Source: Halomonas sp. HL-48 (lineage in GTDB: Bacteria > Pseudomonadota > Gammaproteobacteria > Pseudomonadales > Halomonadaceae). Taken from it: a stretch of DNA of 64,000 nucleotides. A program made the translations under genes and the position numbers. Below are positions 55,288 to 64,000 of this stretch, one piece after another. Under the pieces are notes generated by a model. It was not told the DNA's origin. It did no database searches and worked only from the letters and a program-made list of their open reading frames with translations. How positions within the stretch are numbered: the first letter of the stretch is position 1; each line of letters begins with the position of its first letter. The DNA is taken from contig NZ_LJZS01000004.1 in the NCBI RefSeq assembly GCF_001314875.1, positions 62,001 to 126,000 on the forward strand. The letters run 5' to 3'.

Positions 55288-56055
55288 TTAGCGGGTAATA
55301 CCGCGGGTTGAACGCTCGATGGAATCAGCGAAGTGAGACACTTCGGGTAGCGGATACTGGCGACGCATTTCGCTGAGCGCCTGCTCGACGGTCAAACCCT
55401 GTCGGTATACCAGCTTGTAGGAGGCGCTCAGCGCATTGACCGCTTCACGGCTGAAACCGCGGCGTTTGAGACCCACCAGATTGAGCCCGCGGGCTTCGGC
55501 GGGATTGCCGTTGATCATGACATAGGCAGGCGTGTCTTTGGTAATGATCGAGCCGCCGCCCGCCATGGCATGGTCGCCAAAATAACAGAACTGATGCACG
55601 GCGGCCAAACCACCGAGAATCGCGAAATTGCCCACCGTCACGTGGCCGGCCAGGGTTACCTGGTTGGCCAGGATGCAGTCATCCCCAATCACACAGTCGT
55701 GACCGACGTGCACGTACGCCATCATCAGGTTACGCGATCCGATGGTGGTTTCCCCACGATCCTGAACGGTACCGCGATGGATCGTGGCCCCTTCGCGAAT
55801 CACGTTGTCATCGCCCATCACCAGACGCGTGGGCTCGCCCGCGTACTTCTTATCCTGGCAATCCTCGCCCACGGAGGCAAACTGAAAAATTCGTGTACGC
55901 TCACCCAGGGCGGTTGGGCCCTTGACCACCACATGCGGGCCGATGACCGAGCCGGCTCCAATGGTGACATCCGGGCCGATCACACTAAACGGGCCAACCT
56001 CGACGTCATCGGCAAGCCGCGCGGCGGGGTCAACAAGGGCAGTAGGATGTATCAA
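55288..56055 (-). CDS. lpxA: Acyl-ACP-UDP-GlcNAc O-acyltransferase
   Basis: 255 residues. Left-handed beta-helix of hexapeptide repeats ([32 protein letters not shown] and on), C-terminal helical part ([23 protein letters not shown]). Transfers the first 3-hydroxyacyl chain in lipid A synthesis. The catalytic histidine lies in [11 protein letters not shown]. Its start overlaps the fabZ stop by ATGA. Confidence 0.98.
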   Translation of the reverse strand: MIHPTALVDPAARLADDVEVGPFSVIGPDVTIGAGSVIGPHVVVKGPTALGERTRIFQFASVGEDCQDKKYAGEPTRLVMGDDNVIREGATIHRGTVQDRGETTIGSRNLMMAYVHVGHDCVIGDDCILANQVTLAGHVTVGNFAILGGLAAVHQFCYFGDHAMAGGGSIITKDTPAYVMINGNPAEARGLNLVGLKRRGFSREAVNALSASYKLVYRQGLTVEQALSEMRRQYPLPEVSHFADSIERSTRGITR

Positions 56056-56495
56056 GCTACTTTCCTCTCAGCACAAATAATCTCTGCTTCGCAGGCGAGT
56101 TCGCCATCCACCGTTGCCCGGCAGGCAAACTTCCAAATGCCGCGCTTGCCGCGAATGACGTTGGCCTCAAGTACCAATTGGTCACCGGGCATGACCGGAC
56201 GCTTGAAGCGCACGTTATCACTTCCCACCAAATAATACACATAGCCGTCGGCGGGAAGTTTGTTGACCGTTTTAAACCCCAGGATACCGCAGGCCTGGGC
56301 CAGTGCTTCAATCACCAGCACGCCCGGCATGATCGGATGATGAGGAAAATGACCGTTAAAGAACGGCTCGTTAATGCTAACGTTTTTATACGCAACGATG
56401 GATTCGCCCTTGGTGAGCTGCGTTACCCGATCAATCAGCAAAAACGGGTAGCGATGCGGCAAGTACTCGCGAATTTCGTTAATATCCATAACCAT
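56052..56495 (-). CDS. fabZ: 3-hydroxyacyl-ACP dehydratase FabZ
   Basis: 147 residues. Hot-dog fold dehydratase of fatty acid elongation. [21 protein letters not shown] and the catalytic segment [23 protein letters not shown] (His and Glu) are seen. ATG 56495 has GAGG 8 bases upstream; the longer frame to 56561 is not conserved. Competes with LpxA for the same substrate, and overlaps it by 4 bases. Confidence 0.97.
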   Translation of the reverse strand: MVMDINEIREYLPHRYPFLLIDRVTQLTKGESIVAYKNVSINEPFFNGHFPHHPIMPGVLVIEALAQACGILGFKTVNKLPADGYVYYLVGSDNVRFKRPVMPGDQLVLEANVIRGKRGIWKFACRATVDGELACEAEIICAERKVA

Positions 56496-56624
56496 CGTAG
56501 CGACCTCTAAAAAGACAAAAACCCTGTCGTAGCAGGCAATATCGACCCTCAAGCCGATCAAAAGGCAGTGGATTATAACGCGCTGCGGGTAAGCCTCAAC
56601 CGACTCACTGCCAAATTCACACAG

Positions 56625-57665
56625 TCACGACTGGCCGCGATGGTATTTTTCCAAGCGAGACAAGCGATTAGCGATGTCGTCAAGCTGTTTGAAACGAACG
56701 GCATTTTTGCGCCACTGCGCATTGCGCATGGCACCAGTACCCGAGGAGTACACGCCGGGTTGATGAATCGAGTTGGTGACCAGGCTCATACCGGTGATTT
56801 GAACGCCGTCGCAGATCGTCAGGTGGCCTGCCACCCCAGCGCCGCCGCCGAGCATGCAGTGTTTCCCCACATGGGTAGACCCCGCAATGCCTGAACAGCC
56901 GGCCAGCGCGCTGTGATCGCCGACCGTGACGTTATGGGCAATTTGCACCTGGCTGTCGATCTTCACATCGTTGCCGATCACGGTGTTGCCCAGCGCCCCC
57001 CGATCGATATTAGAGCAGCTGCCGACTTCCACGTCGTCACCCAGCACAACGCCGCCCAACTGGGCGATCTTGTGCCACTGGCCACCGTCATGGGCAAAGC
57101 CGAAGCCATCGCCCCCGATCACGCAGCCGCTTTGCAGAATCACACGCTGGCCAATCACCACGCCATGACAAACGGTCACGTTAGCGTGCAATCGGGTGTG
57201 ATCCCCCAGCACGCTATCGGCACCCACCACGCTCCCGGCACCGACGACCACGCCCTCACCCAATACCACGCCGTCTTCAATCACCGCGTTGGCCTGAACG
57301 CTGACGCCGGCGCCTAGCGTAGCGCTCTCGGCCACCACGGCGGTGGGATGGATACCCGCCACATCTCGTGCGGGCAGCGGATCGAAAAGCTGGGACAGCT
57401 GGGCGTAGCCCAAGTAGGGATTGTCGATCACCAGGCAAGGGACGGGGCAGTCCTGAGCGTGCTGGGGATGGAGCAAAACGGCGGCCGCCTGGGTCACAGC
57501 CAGATCTTTCAGATAAGCACGATTGGCCAAAAACGCCACCTGGTCGTTCTGGGCTTCCTTGAGTGTCGCCAGCCCTCTAATGGGCTGGGTCCCGTCACCC
57601 TCGAAGGCGACGTTCAGATGGCGGGCAATATCCGCAAGCGTTAGGTCGTGAGAAGCGTGGGTCAT
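56625..57665 (-). CDS. lpxD: UDP-3-O-(3-hydroxyacyl)glucosamine N-acyltransferase
   Basis: 346 residues. N-terminal uridine-binding domain, hexapeptide-repeat beta-helix (GAGVSVQANAVIEDGVVLGEGVVVGAG...) and a C-terminal helix with RLSRLEKYH. Adds the N-linked acyl chain in lipid A synthesis. ATG 57665 (MTHASHDLTLADIA) is chosen although its ribosome site is weak; a start 5 codons earlier is possible. Between skp and fabZ as usual. Confidence 0.96.
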   Translation of the reverse strand: MTHASHDLTLADIARHLNVAFEGDGTQPIRGLATLKEAQNDQVAFLANRAYLKDLAVTQAAAVLLHPQHAQDCPVPCLVIDNPYLGYAQLSQLFDPLPARDVAGIHPTAVVAESATLGAGVSVQANAVIEDGVVLGEGVVVGAGSVVGADSVLGDHTRLHANVTVCHGVVIGQRVILQSGCVIGGDGFGFAHDGGQWHKIAQLGGVVLGDDVEVGSCSNIDRGALGNTVIGNDVKIDSQVQIAHNVTVGDHSALAGCSGIAGSTHVGKHCMLGGGAGVAGHLTICDGVQITGMSLVTNSIHQPGVYSSGTGAMRNAQWRKNAVRFKQLDDIANRLSRLEKYHRGQS

Positions 57666-57718
57666 GGGCGGCCAAAGCACCTTTGGTGCGGCAGGGCCGC
57701 ACCGATCGTTATGGGTAT

Positions 57719-58225
57719 TTAGTTGAGCGAATTAAAAATTTGCGTCACTTCATCCGTCACGTTGGGCAGGTCTCTCGATGAATGCAGCACACCCTGGGGC
57801 TCAACCAGCACTTCTATGCCATGGCGATCGATAACCTGTTCGACGGCTTGCTCAAGCTTGGGCTCGGCGCCTTCCAGAAACTGCTGCTCGGAGCGCTGCT
57901 GCGCCTGGCCAATCTGCTGGCGTAGCTGTTCAAAACGCTGACCCTTTTCCTGCAGCTCGGCAATCAAGGACTCGCGCTCGGCTTCGGGCATCGTCTCGCC
58001 CTCGTTCTGCAAACGCTCCTGAAGTCCCTGCAGTTCATTACCCAGGCTTTCTGCCTCGCGCTGCTCCTCACCCACCTCGCTTTCCAGGCGGCTGATGGAG
58101 GATTGCGCAGACTCGCTGTTCATCAACGCCGCACGCCAGTCAAGTACTGCCACCTCTTCCGCTTGCGCCTGTACCGATAACACCATGGCACCCAGCAGAC
58201 AAACGACCCCAGTGAGCTTACGCAT
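57719..58225 (-). CDS. skp: Periplasmic chaperone Skp/OmpH
   Basis: 168 residues. Signal peptide ending VQAQA/EE, then AVLDWRAALMNSESAQSSI and a long Gln/Glu-rich coiled coil (residues ~40-120), the tentacle region that holds unfolded outer-membrane proteins. It hands clients to BamA, encoded 53 bases upstream on the same strand. Confidence 0.95.
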   Translation of the reverse strand: MRKLTGVVCLLGAMVLSVQAQAEEVAVLDWRAALMNSESAQSSISRLESEVGEEQREAESLGNELQGLQERLQNEGETMPEAERESLIAELQEKGQRFEQLRQQIGQAQQRSEQQFLEGAEPKLEQAVEQVIDRHGIEVLVEPQGVLHSSRDLPNVTDEVTQIFNSLN

Positions 58226-58278
58226 GGTTGCAACTCCTTTTCGTGAAGCGGGCGCGCCTTGCGGCGCGCGTCAATACA

Positions 58279-60621
58279 TTAGAATGACTGGCCTAACGAG
58301 AACTGGAAGAACTGGGTATCGTCTTCACTCTCATCATTCAGTGGCTCGGCCACCGCAAAGGTCAGCGGCCCTACCGGCGTCAGCCAAGATAGCCCCACCC
58401 CGGCGCTGTAACGAAGATCGCCGAGGTCAACGCCGGAGTCACACCGCTGGCGGCTGGCATCTTCGTCAAGCACGTCGTAACAGGACGACAAGAACGTATT
58501 ACCCGCATCTAAGAACAGCGATGCCTGAAAAGAGTCCTGATCCTCGACAAAAGGCACGGGGAACATCACTTCGGCGCTGCCTTCGACCAGCACGTTACCC
58601 CCAAGGGTACGGTCTCGCCCGCCTTCCTCTGCAGGGGTTGTCCGCTGACCGAGGGTGTTGGAAGTAAACCCGCGCACTGACCCCAAACCACCGGCGTAGA
58701 AGTTTTCATAGAAAGGATAGGCATCATCACCCAGCGAATCGGCATAGCCTAGATCACCGCTGAATTTCAGTGACCACGCATCGTTGAGGGCAAACAGCTG
58801 CTGCGCACGGGCGCTGACCTTGTAGTATTCCGAATCGCTACCCGGCGCACCGGTTTCCAGCGAGAGGCGCTGGTAATTACCCGCCGTAGGCATGATGCCG
58901 CGGTTGAGGTTATTGCGCGTCCAGTTGGCATTGAGCTTCAGGGCTTGCGCATTGTCACCTTCATCCTGAACATAGCGGCGTATTTCAGAGGCGGTATCAC
59001 GGTACGTCTTGACGGTTGTATCCTCGGCGCTGGCGCCAAAGTTCAACCGCGACAGCTCGCTGATCGGGTAGCCAAAGTTGATCCCGGCACCAAAGGCATC
59101 CGTTGAATAGCTGGAGATATCGGAATCTTCGTAATCGGATTCGCGATAGAAGACATCGTAGCCCCGCGAAATCCCGTCAAGCGTCCAGTAGGGGTCTGTA
59201 AACCCGAAGTTGACGCTGGTAAAAGTATCGCTTCGCTGAGCCCCTACGTTGACACGGTTGCCCGTGCCCAGGAAGTTGTTCTGCGATAGGCCCACGCCGT
59301 AAATGACGCCGGCGCTTTGCGAGAAACCAACGCTTGCCGACACGGAGCCTGAGGGCTGTTCTTCGACATCATAGGTAACGTCCAACTTGTCGGGCTCGCC
59401 GGGTACCTGTTCGGTATCGACTTCCACCTGACTGAAAAAGCCCAACCGCTCGAGACGTTGACGCGACTGGGTAATCGAATCCGTCGAGGCGGGGGCACCT
59501 TCCATCTGAATCATTTCCCGGCGCAGGACTTCATCGTCGGTGGTCGTGTTGCCGACGAACTCGATACGCCGCACATAAGCACGCTGGCCCGGATCAACGG
59601 CAATCACCAGATCCACGGTTTCACCGTCATCCGCAACTTCTGGCACGCCTTCCACATCCGCGAAGGCAAAGCCTTCGGCACCCAGGCGCTGGCGAACCGC
59701 CTCCGTTGAGGCATTCAGGTCCTGACGCGAGAAAATCTCACCGCGTTCAACGGTCAACAGGTCCTGGGCTTCCTGCTCATCGATTTCCAGGTCGCCGGTG
59801 AAACGCACGTCGCCAACGCGGTACTGACTGCCTTCATCGACATTGAGGGTGATGAAGATTTCCGATTTGTCGTCGCCAATCGATACCTGGGTCGAGGTCA
59901 CGTCAAAATTGACATAGCCGCGGTCCAGGTAGTACGAGCGCAAACGTTCGATGTCGCCGGCCAACGCCTCGCGGGAATATTCGTCATTGGAGAACCAGCC
60001 AAACAAGAATCCAGGACGGTCCTCAAGCTCGAAGATATCGAGCAGGGTCTCGTCGTCGAAAGCATCATTGCCGACGATATTGATCTGGCGGATCTTAGCC
60101 ACTTCGCCTTCGTTGATATCGATATCAACGCTGACCCGGCCTTCATCGACTTCCTCGACGTTGGTCTCGATGCCTGCGCTGTAGCGGCCCTGGGCTTGGT
60201 ACACCCCTTCAAGCTCGCGCTCCATTTCCTCGAGGGTGGAAAGCTGAAGCACCTCGCCTTCGGCGATGCCCGCTTCGGACAGCCCCTCGCGCAGATCATC
60301 TTCCGAAATTTGATCGTTACCGCTGATATTCAGTTGGGCGATAGTCGGGCGTTCGACGACCTGAATCACTAACACGTCGCCTTCCCGGGCTAACGATACA
60401 TCTTCAAACAATCCGGTTTCGAAGAGTTCCCGTGACGCTTCTGCAAGCTCGCTTTCGCTAACCCGATCATCGGCACTGACAGGAAACGCATTAAAGACCG
60501 AGGCGGCGGATACCCGCTGCAGTCCTTCCACACGAATGTCCGAAACTTCAAAGGATTGTGCTTGGGCACCGCTGGCGCCCGCCAGTAAGAGTAACGCCAT
60601 TCCAAAGGTCTTGATTTTCAT
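58279..60621 (-). CDS. bamA: Outer membrane protein assembly factor BamA
   Basis: 780 residues. Signal peptide ending GAQA/QS, five POTRA repeats (residues ~23-420; first one FEVSDIRVEGLQRVS) and a 16-strand barrel. The barrel has VRGFTSNTLGQRT (the VRGF/Y loop motif of Omp85) and ends QFFQFSLGQSF with terminal Phe. Inserts outer-membrane proteins. In order rseP-bamA-skp. Confidence 0.98.
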   Translation of the reverse strand: MKIKTFGMALLLLAGASGAQAQSFEVSDIRVEGLQRVSAASVFNAFPVSADDRVSESELAEASRELFETGLFEDVSLAREGDVLVIQVVERPTIAQLNISGNDQISEDDLREGLSEAGIAEGEVLQLSTLEEMERELEGVYQAQGRYSAGIETNVEEVDEGRVSVDIDINEGEVAKIRQINIVGNDAFDDETLLDIFELEDRPGFLFGWFSNDEYSREALAGDIERLRSYYLDRGYVNFDVTSTQVSIGDDKSEIFITLNVDEGSQYRVGDVRFTGDLEIDEQEAQDLLTVERGEIFSRQDLNASTEAVRQRLGAEGFAFADVEGVPEVADDGETVDLVIAVDPGQRAYVRRIEFVGNTTTDDEVLRREMIQMEGAPASTDSITQSRQRLERLGFFSQVEVDTEQVPGEPDKLDVTYDVEEQPSGSVSASVGFSQSAGVIYGVGLSQNNFLGTGNRVNVGAQRSDTFTSVNFGFTDPYWTLDGISRGYDVFYRESDYEDSDISSYSTDAFGAGINFGYPISELSRLNFGASAEDTTVKTYRDTASEIRRYVQDEGDNAQALKLNANWTRNNLNRGIMPTAGNYQRLSLETGAPGSDSEYYKVSARAQQLFALNDAWSLKFSGDLGYADSLGDDAYPFYENFYAGGLGSVRGFTSNTLGQRTTPAEEGGRDRTLGGNVLVEGSAEVMFPVPFVEDQDSFQASLFLDAGNTFLSSCYDVLDEDASRQRCDSGVDLGDLRYSAGVGLSWLTPVGPLTFAVAEPLNDESEDDTQFFQFSLGQSF

Positions 60622-60721
60622 GCAGTCATTTCGCTCGCGTTGGTCTGCCTATGGATTCAAACAGGCACCATATACATTTGTGCAGGCAGATGACAAGGCA
60701 TCCTAGGCACTACACGCGTCG

Positions 60722-62080
60722 TTACCAGAGGCGCATCAGATCAAAATACAGGGCCATCAGCATCAGGGTGCCGACCATGGCAAGCCCGATACGTAAGCCG
60801 ATGGCTTGGGTTTGCTCGGAGACCGGCCGCCCGCGCACGACCTCCAAGAAATAATAAAGCAGATGACCACCATCCAGCACGGGGATGGGCAATAAATTCA
60901 ACACCCCGAGGCTAATGGAAAGATACGCTAGAAAGCTTACAAATGCTTCCATACCCGCTCGGGCTGAGTCACCTGAAATCTGCGCAATGGTAATCGGCCC
61001 TGACAGATTGGACGGTGAAATCAGCCCTACCAGCATCTTGCGAATAGCGTCTACGGTCAACAGGGTCATGTCAGCCGTGCGCTCAAGCGACTGGCCAACG
61101 GCTTCAATGGGGCCGTAGCGAATCTCGCGCTGAAACTCTTCAGGCCAGGTCACCGGCTCGGCGCCTGCCCCAATGTAGCCAATCTCGACGCCTGTCTCCA
61201 GGCTGTTACGACCGGGGGTCAGGGTCGTGGTCTGCCGCTCGCCCTCACGCTCGAATTCAATGTCCAGCGACTCACCGGGGCTGCCGCGAATCACGTTGAC
61301 GAATGCCATCCAATCCGCGACGGGCGCTCCATCCACCGCGATGATGAGATCACCCACCTCAAGCCCGGCCTCTGCGGCCGCTTCGCCGTCGATCACCTGG
61401 CCAAGCGTGGCAGGAATCTCAGGTTGCCAAGGGGTGAGACCCAGCGTTTCCAGCGGCTGGGGCGGGTCCTGCCGCGTCAGGTAATCGCTTAGCGGCAGCT
61501 GGTAAACCTTCACGTCGTTCTCACCCTCAGGGCGCGCCTCGATGGTCAGGTCACCGCTGAAGCCGATCATCGAGACAAGCTTCAGATTGATCGCTTCCCA
61601 GTTGCTGACCTCCTCGCCCTGAATCGCGGTAATCTCATCACCCTGGGCAAGACCGGCTTCCGCCGCTGGCGAGTTGGGCGTCGTCTCACCGACCATCGGC
61701 GCAACCGCCGTGGTGCCCGCTACAAACAACGCCCAATACGCCACAATGGCCAGCAGGAAGTTGGCAATGGGACCGGCTGCCACAACCGCAATACGTTGCC
61801 ATACCGTTTTGCGGTTGAAGGCCTGATCGAGCTGCTCGTCAGGCACGGGTGCTTCACGCTCGTCGAGCATCTTGACGTAGCCACCAAGGGGAATGGCGGC
61901 GATGGCAAACTCGGTGCCATGGCGGTCCACCCGCGACCAGAGCGGTTTGCCAAAGCCCACCGAAAAGCGCAGCACCTTGACCCCACAGCGGCGTGCCACC
62001 CAGAAGTGGCCAAACTCATGGAAAGTGACCAACAGGCCCAGCACCACGATCACCGCCAAAATGTTTTGTATCAGGCCCAC
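60722..62080 (-). CDS. rseP: Site-2 zinc metalloprotease RseP
   Basis: 452 residues. Inner-membrane protease that cuts RseA in the sigma-E response. Zinc motif FHEFGHFWVA in the first helix (residues ~18-27), two PDZ domains (AEAGLAQGDEITAIQGEEV and AAEAGLEVGDLIIAVDGAPV) and the third motif LNLLPIPVLDGGHLLYY near residue 395. Adjacent to bamA, whose failure triggers the same stress response. Confidence 0.97.
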   Translation of the reverse strand: MGLIQNILAVIVVLGLLVTFHEFGHFWVARRCGVKVLRFSVGFGKPLWSRVDRHGTEFAIAAIPLGGYVKMLDEREAPVPDEQLDQAFNRKTVWQRIAVVAAGPIANFLLAIVAYWALFVAGTTAVAPMVGETTPNSPAAEAGLAQGDEITAIQGEEVSNWEAINLKLVSMIGFSGDLTIEARPEGENDVKVYQLPLSDYLTRQDPPQPLETLGLTPWQPEIPATLGQVIDGEAAAEAGLEVGDLIIAVDGAPVADWMAFVNVIRGSPGESLDIEFEREGERQTTTLTPGRNSLETGVEIGYIGAGAEPVTWPEEFQREIRYGPIEAVGQSLERTADMTLLTVDAIRKMLVGLISPSNLSGPITIAQISGDSARAGMEAFVSFLAYLSISLGVLNLLPIPVLDGGHLLYYFLEVVRGRPVSEQTQAIGLRIGLAMVGTLMLMALYFDLMRLW

Positions 62081-62120
62081 AGGATACTCCTCGGTGTACG
62101 ATTCAGCCGCGCTGAGATCA

Positions 62121-63317
62121 TTAGGCGGACCAACGTTTCAGCCAGCCAGCGGCATGCTCGCGCGCGCGCTGATCGGCCGACAATACGCTTTCAAGACAAT
62201 CGGCGCGACCGTCGATGGGCGCTGACAGGGCTTCTTCCACCAGCTGACTGATCTCGAGAAAACCCAGCCGGTGGTCGAGAAAAGCCTCGACCGCCACCTC
62301 ATTGGCAGCGTTTAACACCACCGGTGCCACACCGCCGCGACGCATGGCCTCGCGGGCAAGCGGCAGGCAGGGAAAACGTGCTTCGTCGGCAGACTCGAAA
62401 TCGAGACGCGCCACCTGAAACAGATCCAGCGCCGCGACGCCCGCATCGATGCGCTCCGGCCATGCCAGCCCAAATGCAATGGGCGTGCGCATATCGGGGT
62501 TGCCTAGCTGGGCAAGCACCGAGCCGTCGTGATAGGCCGCCATCGAGTGAATGACGCTCTGGGGATGGACCACGACCTGGATCTGGTCGGGCGTGGCGTC
62601 AAACAGCCAGCATGCCTCTATCAGCTCAAGCCCTTTGTTCATCAAGGTGGCGCTGTCTACGGATATCTTTCGCCCCATCGACCAGTTGGGGTGAGCACAC
62701 GCCTGTTCGGGCGTAACCTTTTCAATCGCCGCGTCACTCCAGGTGCGAAAAGGCCCGCCAGAGGCCGTCAACAGCAGCTGCGAGACACCATGGCGTGCAA
62801 GACCACCACGGTGCTCAGGAGGTAGACACTGATAGATGGCGTTATGTTCGGAATCGATCGGCAATAGCGTCGCCCCCGAGCGTTCCACGGCCTGCATAAA
62901 CAGCGCCCCGCTCATCACCAGGGCCTCCTTGTTCGCCAACAGCACACGCTTGCCCGCCTCGGCAGCGGCTAACGAGGGCAATAGTCCCGCCGCCCCCACG
63001 ATGGCCGCCATGACCACATCGACGCTGGCATCCCGGGCGACATCGCAGAGTGCCTCTGGACCCACCATGACTTCCGTGGCCTGCTTCAATCGACCAAGCT
63101 CGGCACGCAGCCAGTGGGCATCGGCTTCTTTGGCAAGCACCGCGACGGCCGGGCGAAAGGCAAGGCATTGGCTAAGTAGCGTCTCTTTGGACGTATGCGC
63201 GGTCAGCGCATGCACTTGATAACGTTCAGGATGGCGGGCGATGACGTCAAGCGTGCTGGTCCCGATGGACCCGGTAGAGCCCAACACCGTGACGCGCTGC
63301 CTGGCAGTCGAGGTCAT
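62121..63317 (-). CDS. ispC: 1-deoxy-D-xylulose-5-phosphate reductoisomerase
   Basis: 398 residues. NADPH enzyme of the MEP isoprenoid pathway, target of fosmidomycin. [24 protein letters not shown] (NADPH loop), [36 protein letters not shown] and [22 protein letters not shown] are all intact. Start overlaps the cdsA stop by ATGA. Confidence 0.98.
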   Translation of the reverse strand: MTSTARQRVTVLGSTGSIGTSTLDVIARHPERYQVHALTAHTSKETLLSQCLAFRPAVAVLAKEADAHWLRAELGRLKQATEVMVGPEALCDVARDASVDVVMAAIVGAAGLLPSLAAAEAGKRVLLANKEALVMSGALFMQAVERSGATLLPIDSEHNAIYQCLPPEHRGGLARHGVSQLLLTASGGPFRTWSDAAIEKVTPEQACAHPNWSMGRKISVDSATLMNKGLELIEACWLFDATPDQIQVVVHPQSVIHSMAAYHDGSVLAQLGNPDMRTPIAFGLAWPERIDAGVAALDLFQVARLDFESADEARFPCLPLAREAMRRGGVAPVVLNAANEVAVEAFLDHRLGFLEISQLVEEALSAPIDGRADCLESVLSADQRAREHAAGWLKRWSA

Positions 63318-64000
63318 AGACTCAGCACCTGTAGGTAGAGCAGTGCGAACAGGGGAATCGCCGCGGTCAAGCTATCGATACGGTCCAGCACACCGCCGTG
63401 GCCCGGTAGCAGCTGGCTCGAGTCTTTAACGTCACGGTAGCGCTTGAGCATGCTCTCCAATAAATCGCCCAGCACCGAGATCAACGTGACCAGCAGGGTG
63501 ATCACGACCAGCGCGATGCTCTCGCCAAGCCCAAGCGACAAGCCGATGGCAAAGCCAACCGCTAACAGGGTGGTTGCCGCCATGCCGCCAAACACGCCTT
63601 CCCACGACTTGCCGGGACTGACACGGGGCGCCAGCTTACGCCTACCCCAGCGACGGCCGGCAAAGTAGGCGCCGATGTCAGCCGCCCAGACGAGCAACAG
63701 CACAAACAGCAGCCAGACCGCGCCGCTCTCGCGCAGGATGTTAAAGCCCACCCAGCAGGGCAACAGCACCCAAAGCCCCATCAACAGCCGACCCGGCGTG
63801 GAACGCCATTGCGCAGTGAGGCCAGGATAGCGCATGACCCATAAAAGGTTGGCCAGCCAGCCGACAGCGGCCAGCCACAGCGGCCATTCGGCATACGTCG
63901 TGCCGGTCAGCCACATCAACAGGATCAGAACGGCACAGCCCGCGACCAGCGCAGCTCGCTTGAGCGGCTGCTCCACGCCCGCCAGATTGGTCCACTCCCA
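63314..64000 (-). CDS. cdsA: Phosphatidate cytidylyltransferase (5' end outside window)
   Basis: About 229 residues are visible; the frame remains open to the last base (WEWTNLAGV precedes the first in-window GTG at 63976), so the N-terminus lies outside. Makes CDP-diacylglycerol for all phospholipids. Several membrane helices and the signature [37 protein letters not shown] (CDP-OH-type motif with DR) are present. First gene in this window of the run ending at tilS. Confidence 0.96.
   Translation of the reverse strand, partial: WEWTNLAGVEQPLKRAALVAGCAVLILLMWLTGTTYAEWPLWLAAVGWLANLLWVMRYPGLTAQWRSTPGRLLMGLWVLLPCWVGFNILRESGAVWLLFVLLLVWAADIGAYFAGRRWGRRKLAPRVSPGKSWEGVFGGMAATTLLAVGFAIGLSLGLGESIALVVITLLVTLISVLGDLLESMLKRYRDVKDSSQLLPGHGGVLDRIDSLTAAIPLFALLYLQVLSL

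Overview
The window is about 60% GC, almost fully coding, and carries a typical gammaproteobacterial gene set. The order cdsA-ispC-rseP-bamA-skp-lpxD-fabZ-lpxA-lpxB-rnhB-dnaE-accA-tilS, the ubiD-fre and rho-ppx neighbours, and the acidic proteins (for example SodC with its Glu/Asp tail) fit a halophilic gammaproteobacterium such as Halomonas or a relative. The genus is an inference. No rRNA, tRNA, CRISPR array, insertion sequence or prophage was recognised.

Region 1 (1-11.1 kb): the end of an AraC-type regulator, a three-GAF GGDEF/EAL protein, an AT-rich islet with a small Xre-type regulator behind twin palindromes, a methyltransferase, a PepSY membrane protein, a DUF2805 protein, a COG0523 zinc GTPase behind a Zur-like box, a RecQ-family helicase and a metallo-beta-lactamase-fold hydrolase. 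Region 2 (11.1-17.5 kb, mostly minus strand): the truC-tcdA-DUF1653 operon, sodC, bacterioferritin and its ferredoxin (iron and oxidative stress), and lptF-lptG with an RDD protein. Region 3 (17.6-26 kb): a rearranged pepA/holC/valS neighbourhood, with ilvE between pepA and holC and with a Spy-like periplasmic protein and an MFS permease between holC and valS.

Region 4 (26.2-36.7 kb, plus strand) is the most unusual part. It holds a TauD/TfdA-type dioxygenase and an APH/choline-kinase-like enzyme, then a tightly packed, overlapping run: YnjBCD-type ABC importer, TIGR04283 and TIGR04282 glycosyltransferase-like proteins, a TVP38 membrane domain fused to a MerA/Lpd-type flavoprotein disulfide reductase, and a second flavoprotein resembling the N-terminal domain of SelD fusions. 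The layout suggests import, activation or glycosylation, and redox processing of an unidentified small molecule. The substrate cannot be read from the sequence.

Region 5 (36.7-46 kb): two lipoproteins, GloA, a DUF457 membrane protein, a DUF3087 protein, a nested inverted-repeat element, and aroG (DAHP synthase). Upstream of aroG lies what looks like a complete transcription attenuator that I found by translating the untracked strand: a 41-codon leader peptide with a Phe/Tyr/Tyr/Trp/Phe stretch, a competing hairpin and a terminator, followed by a further aromatic-rich 51-codon ORF abutting aroG. Then fre, ubiD and rho. Region 6 (46-64 kb): ppx on the plus strand, then the essential minus-strand block from cdsA (cut by the window end) to tilS for phospholipid, isoprenoid, outer-membrane assembly, lipid A, DNA replication, fatty-acid and tRNA functions.
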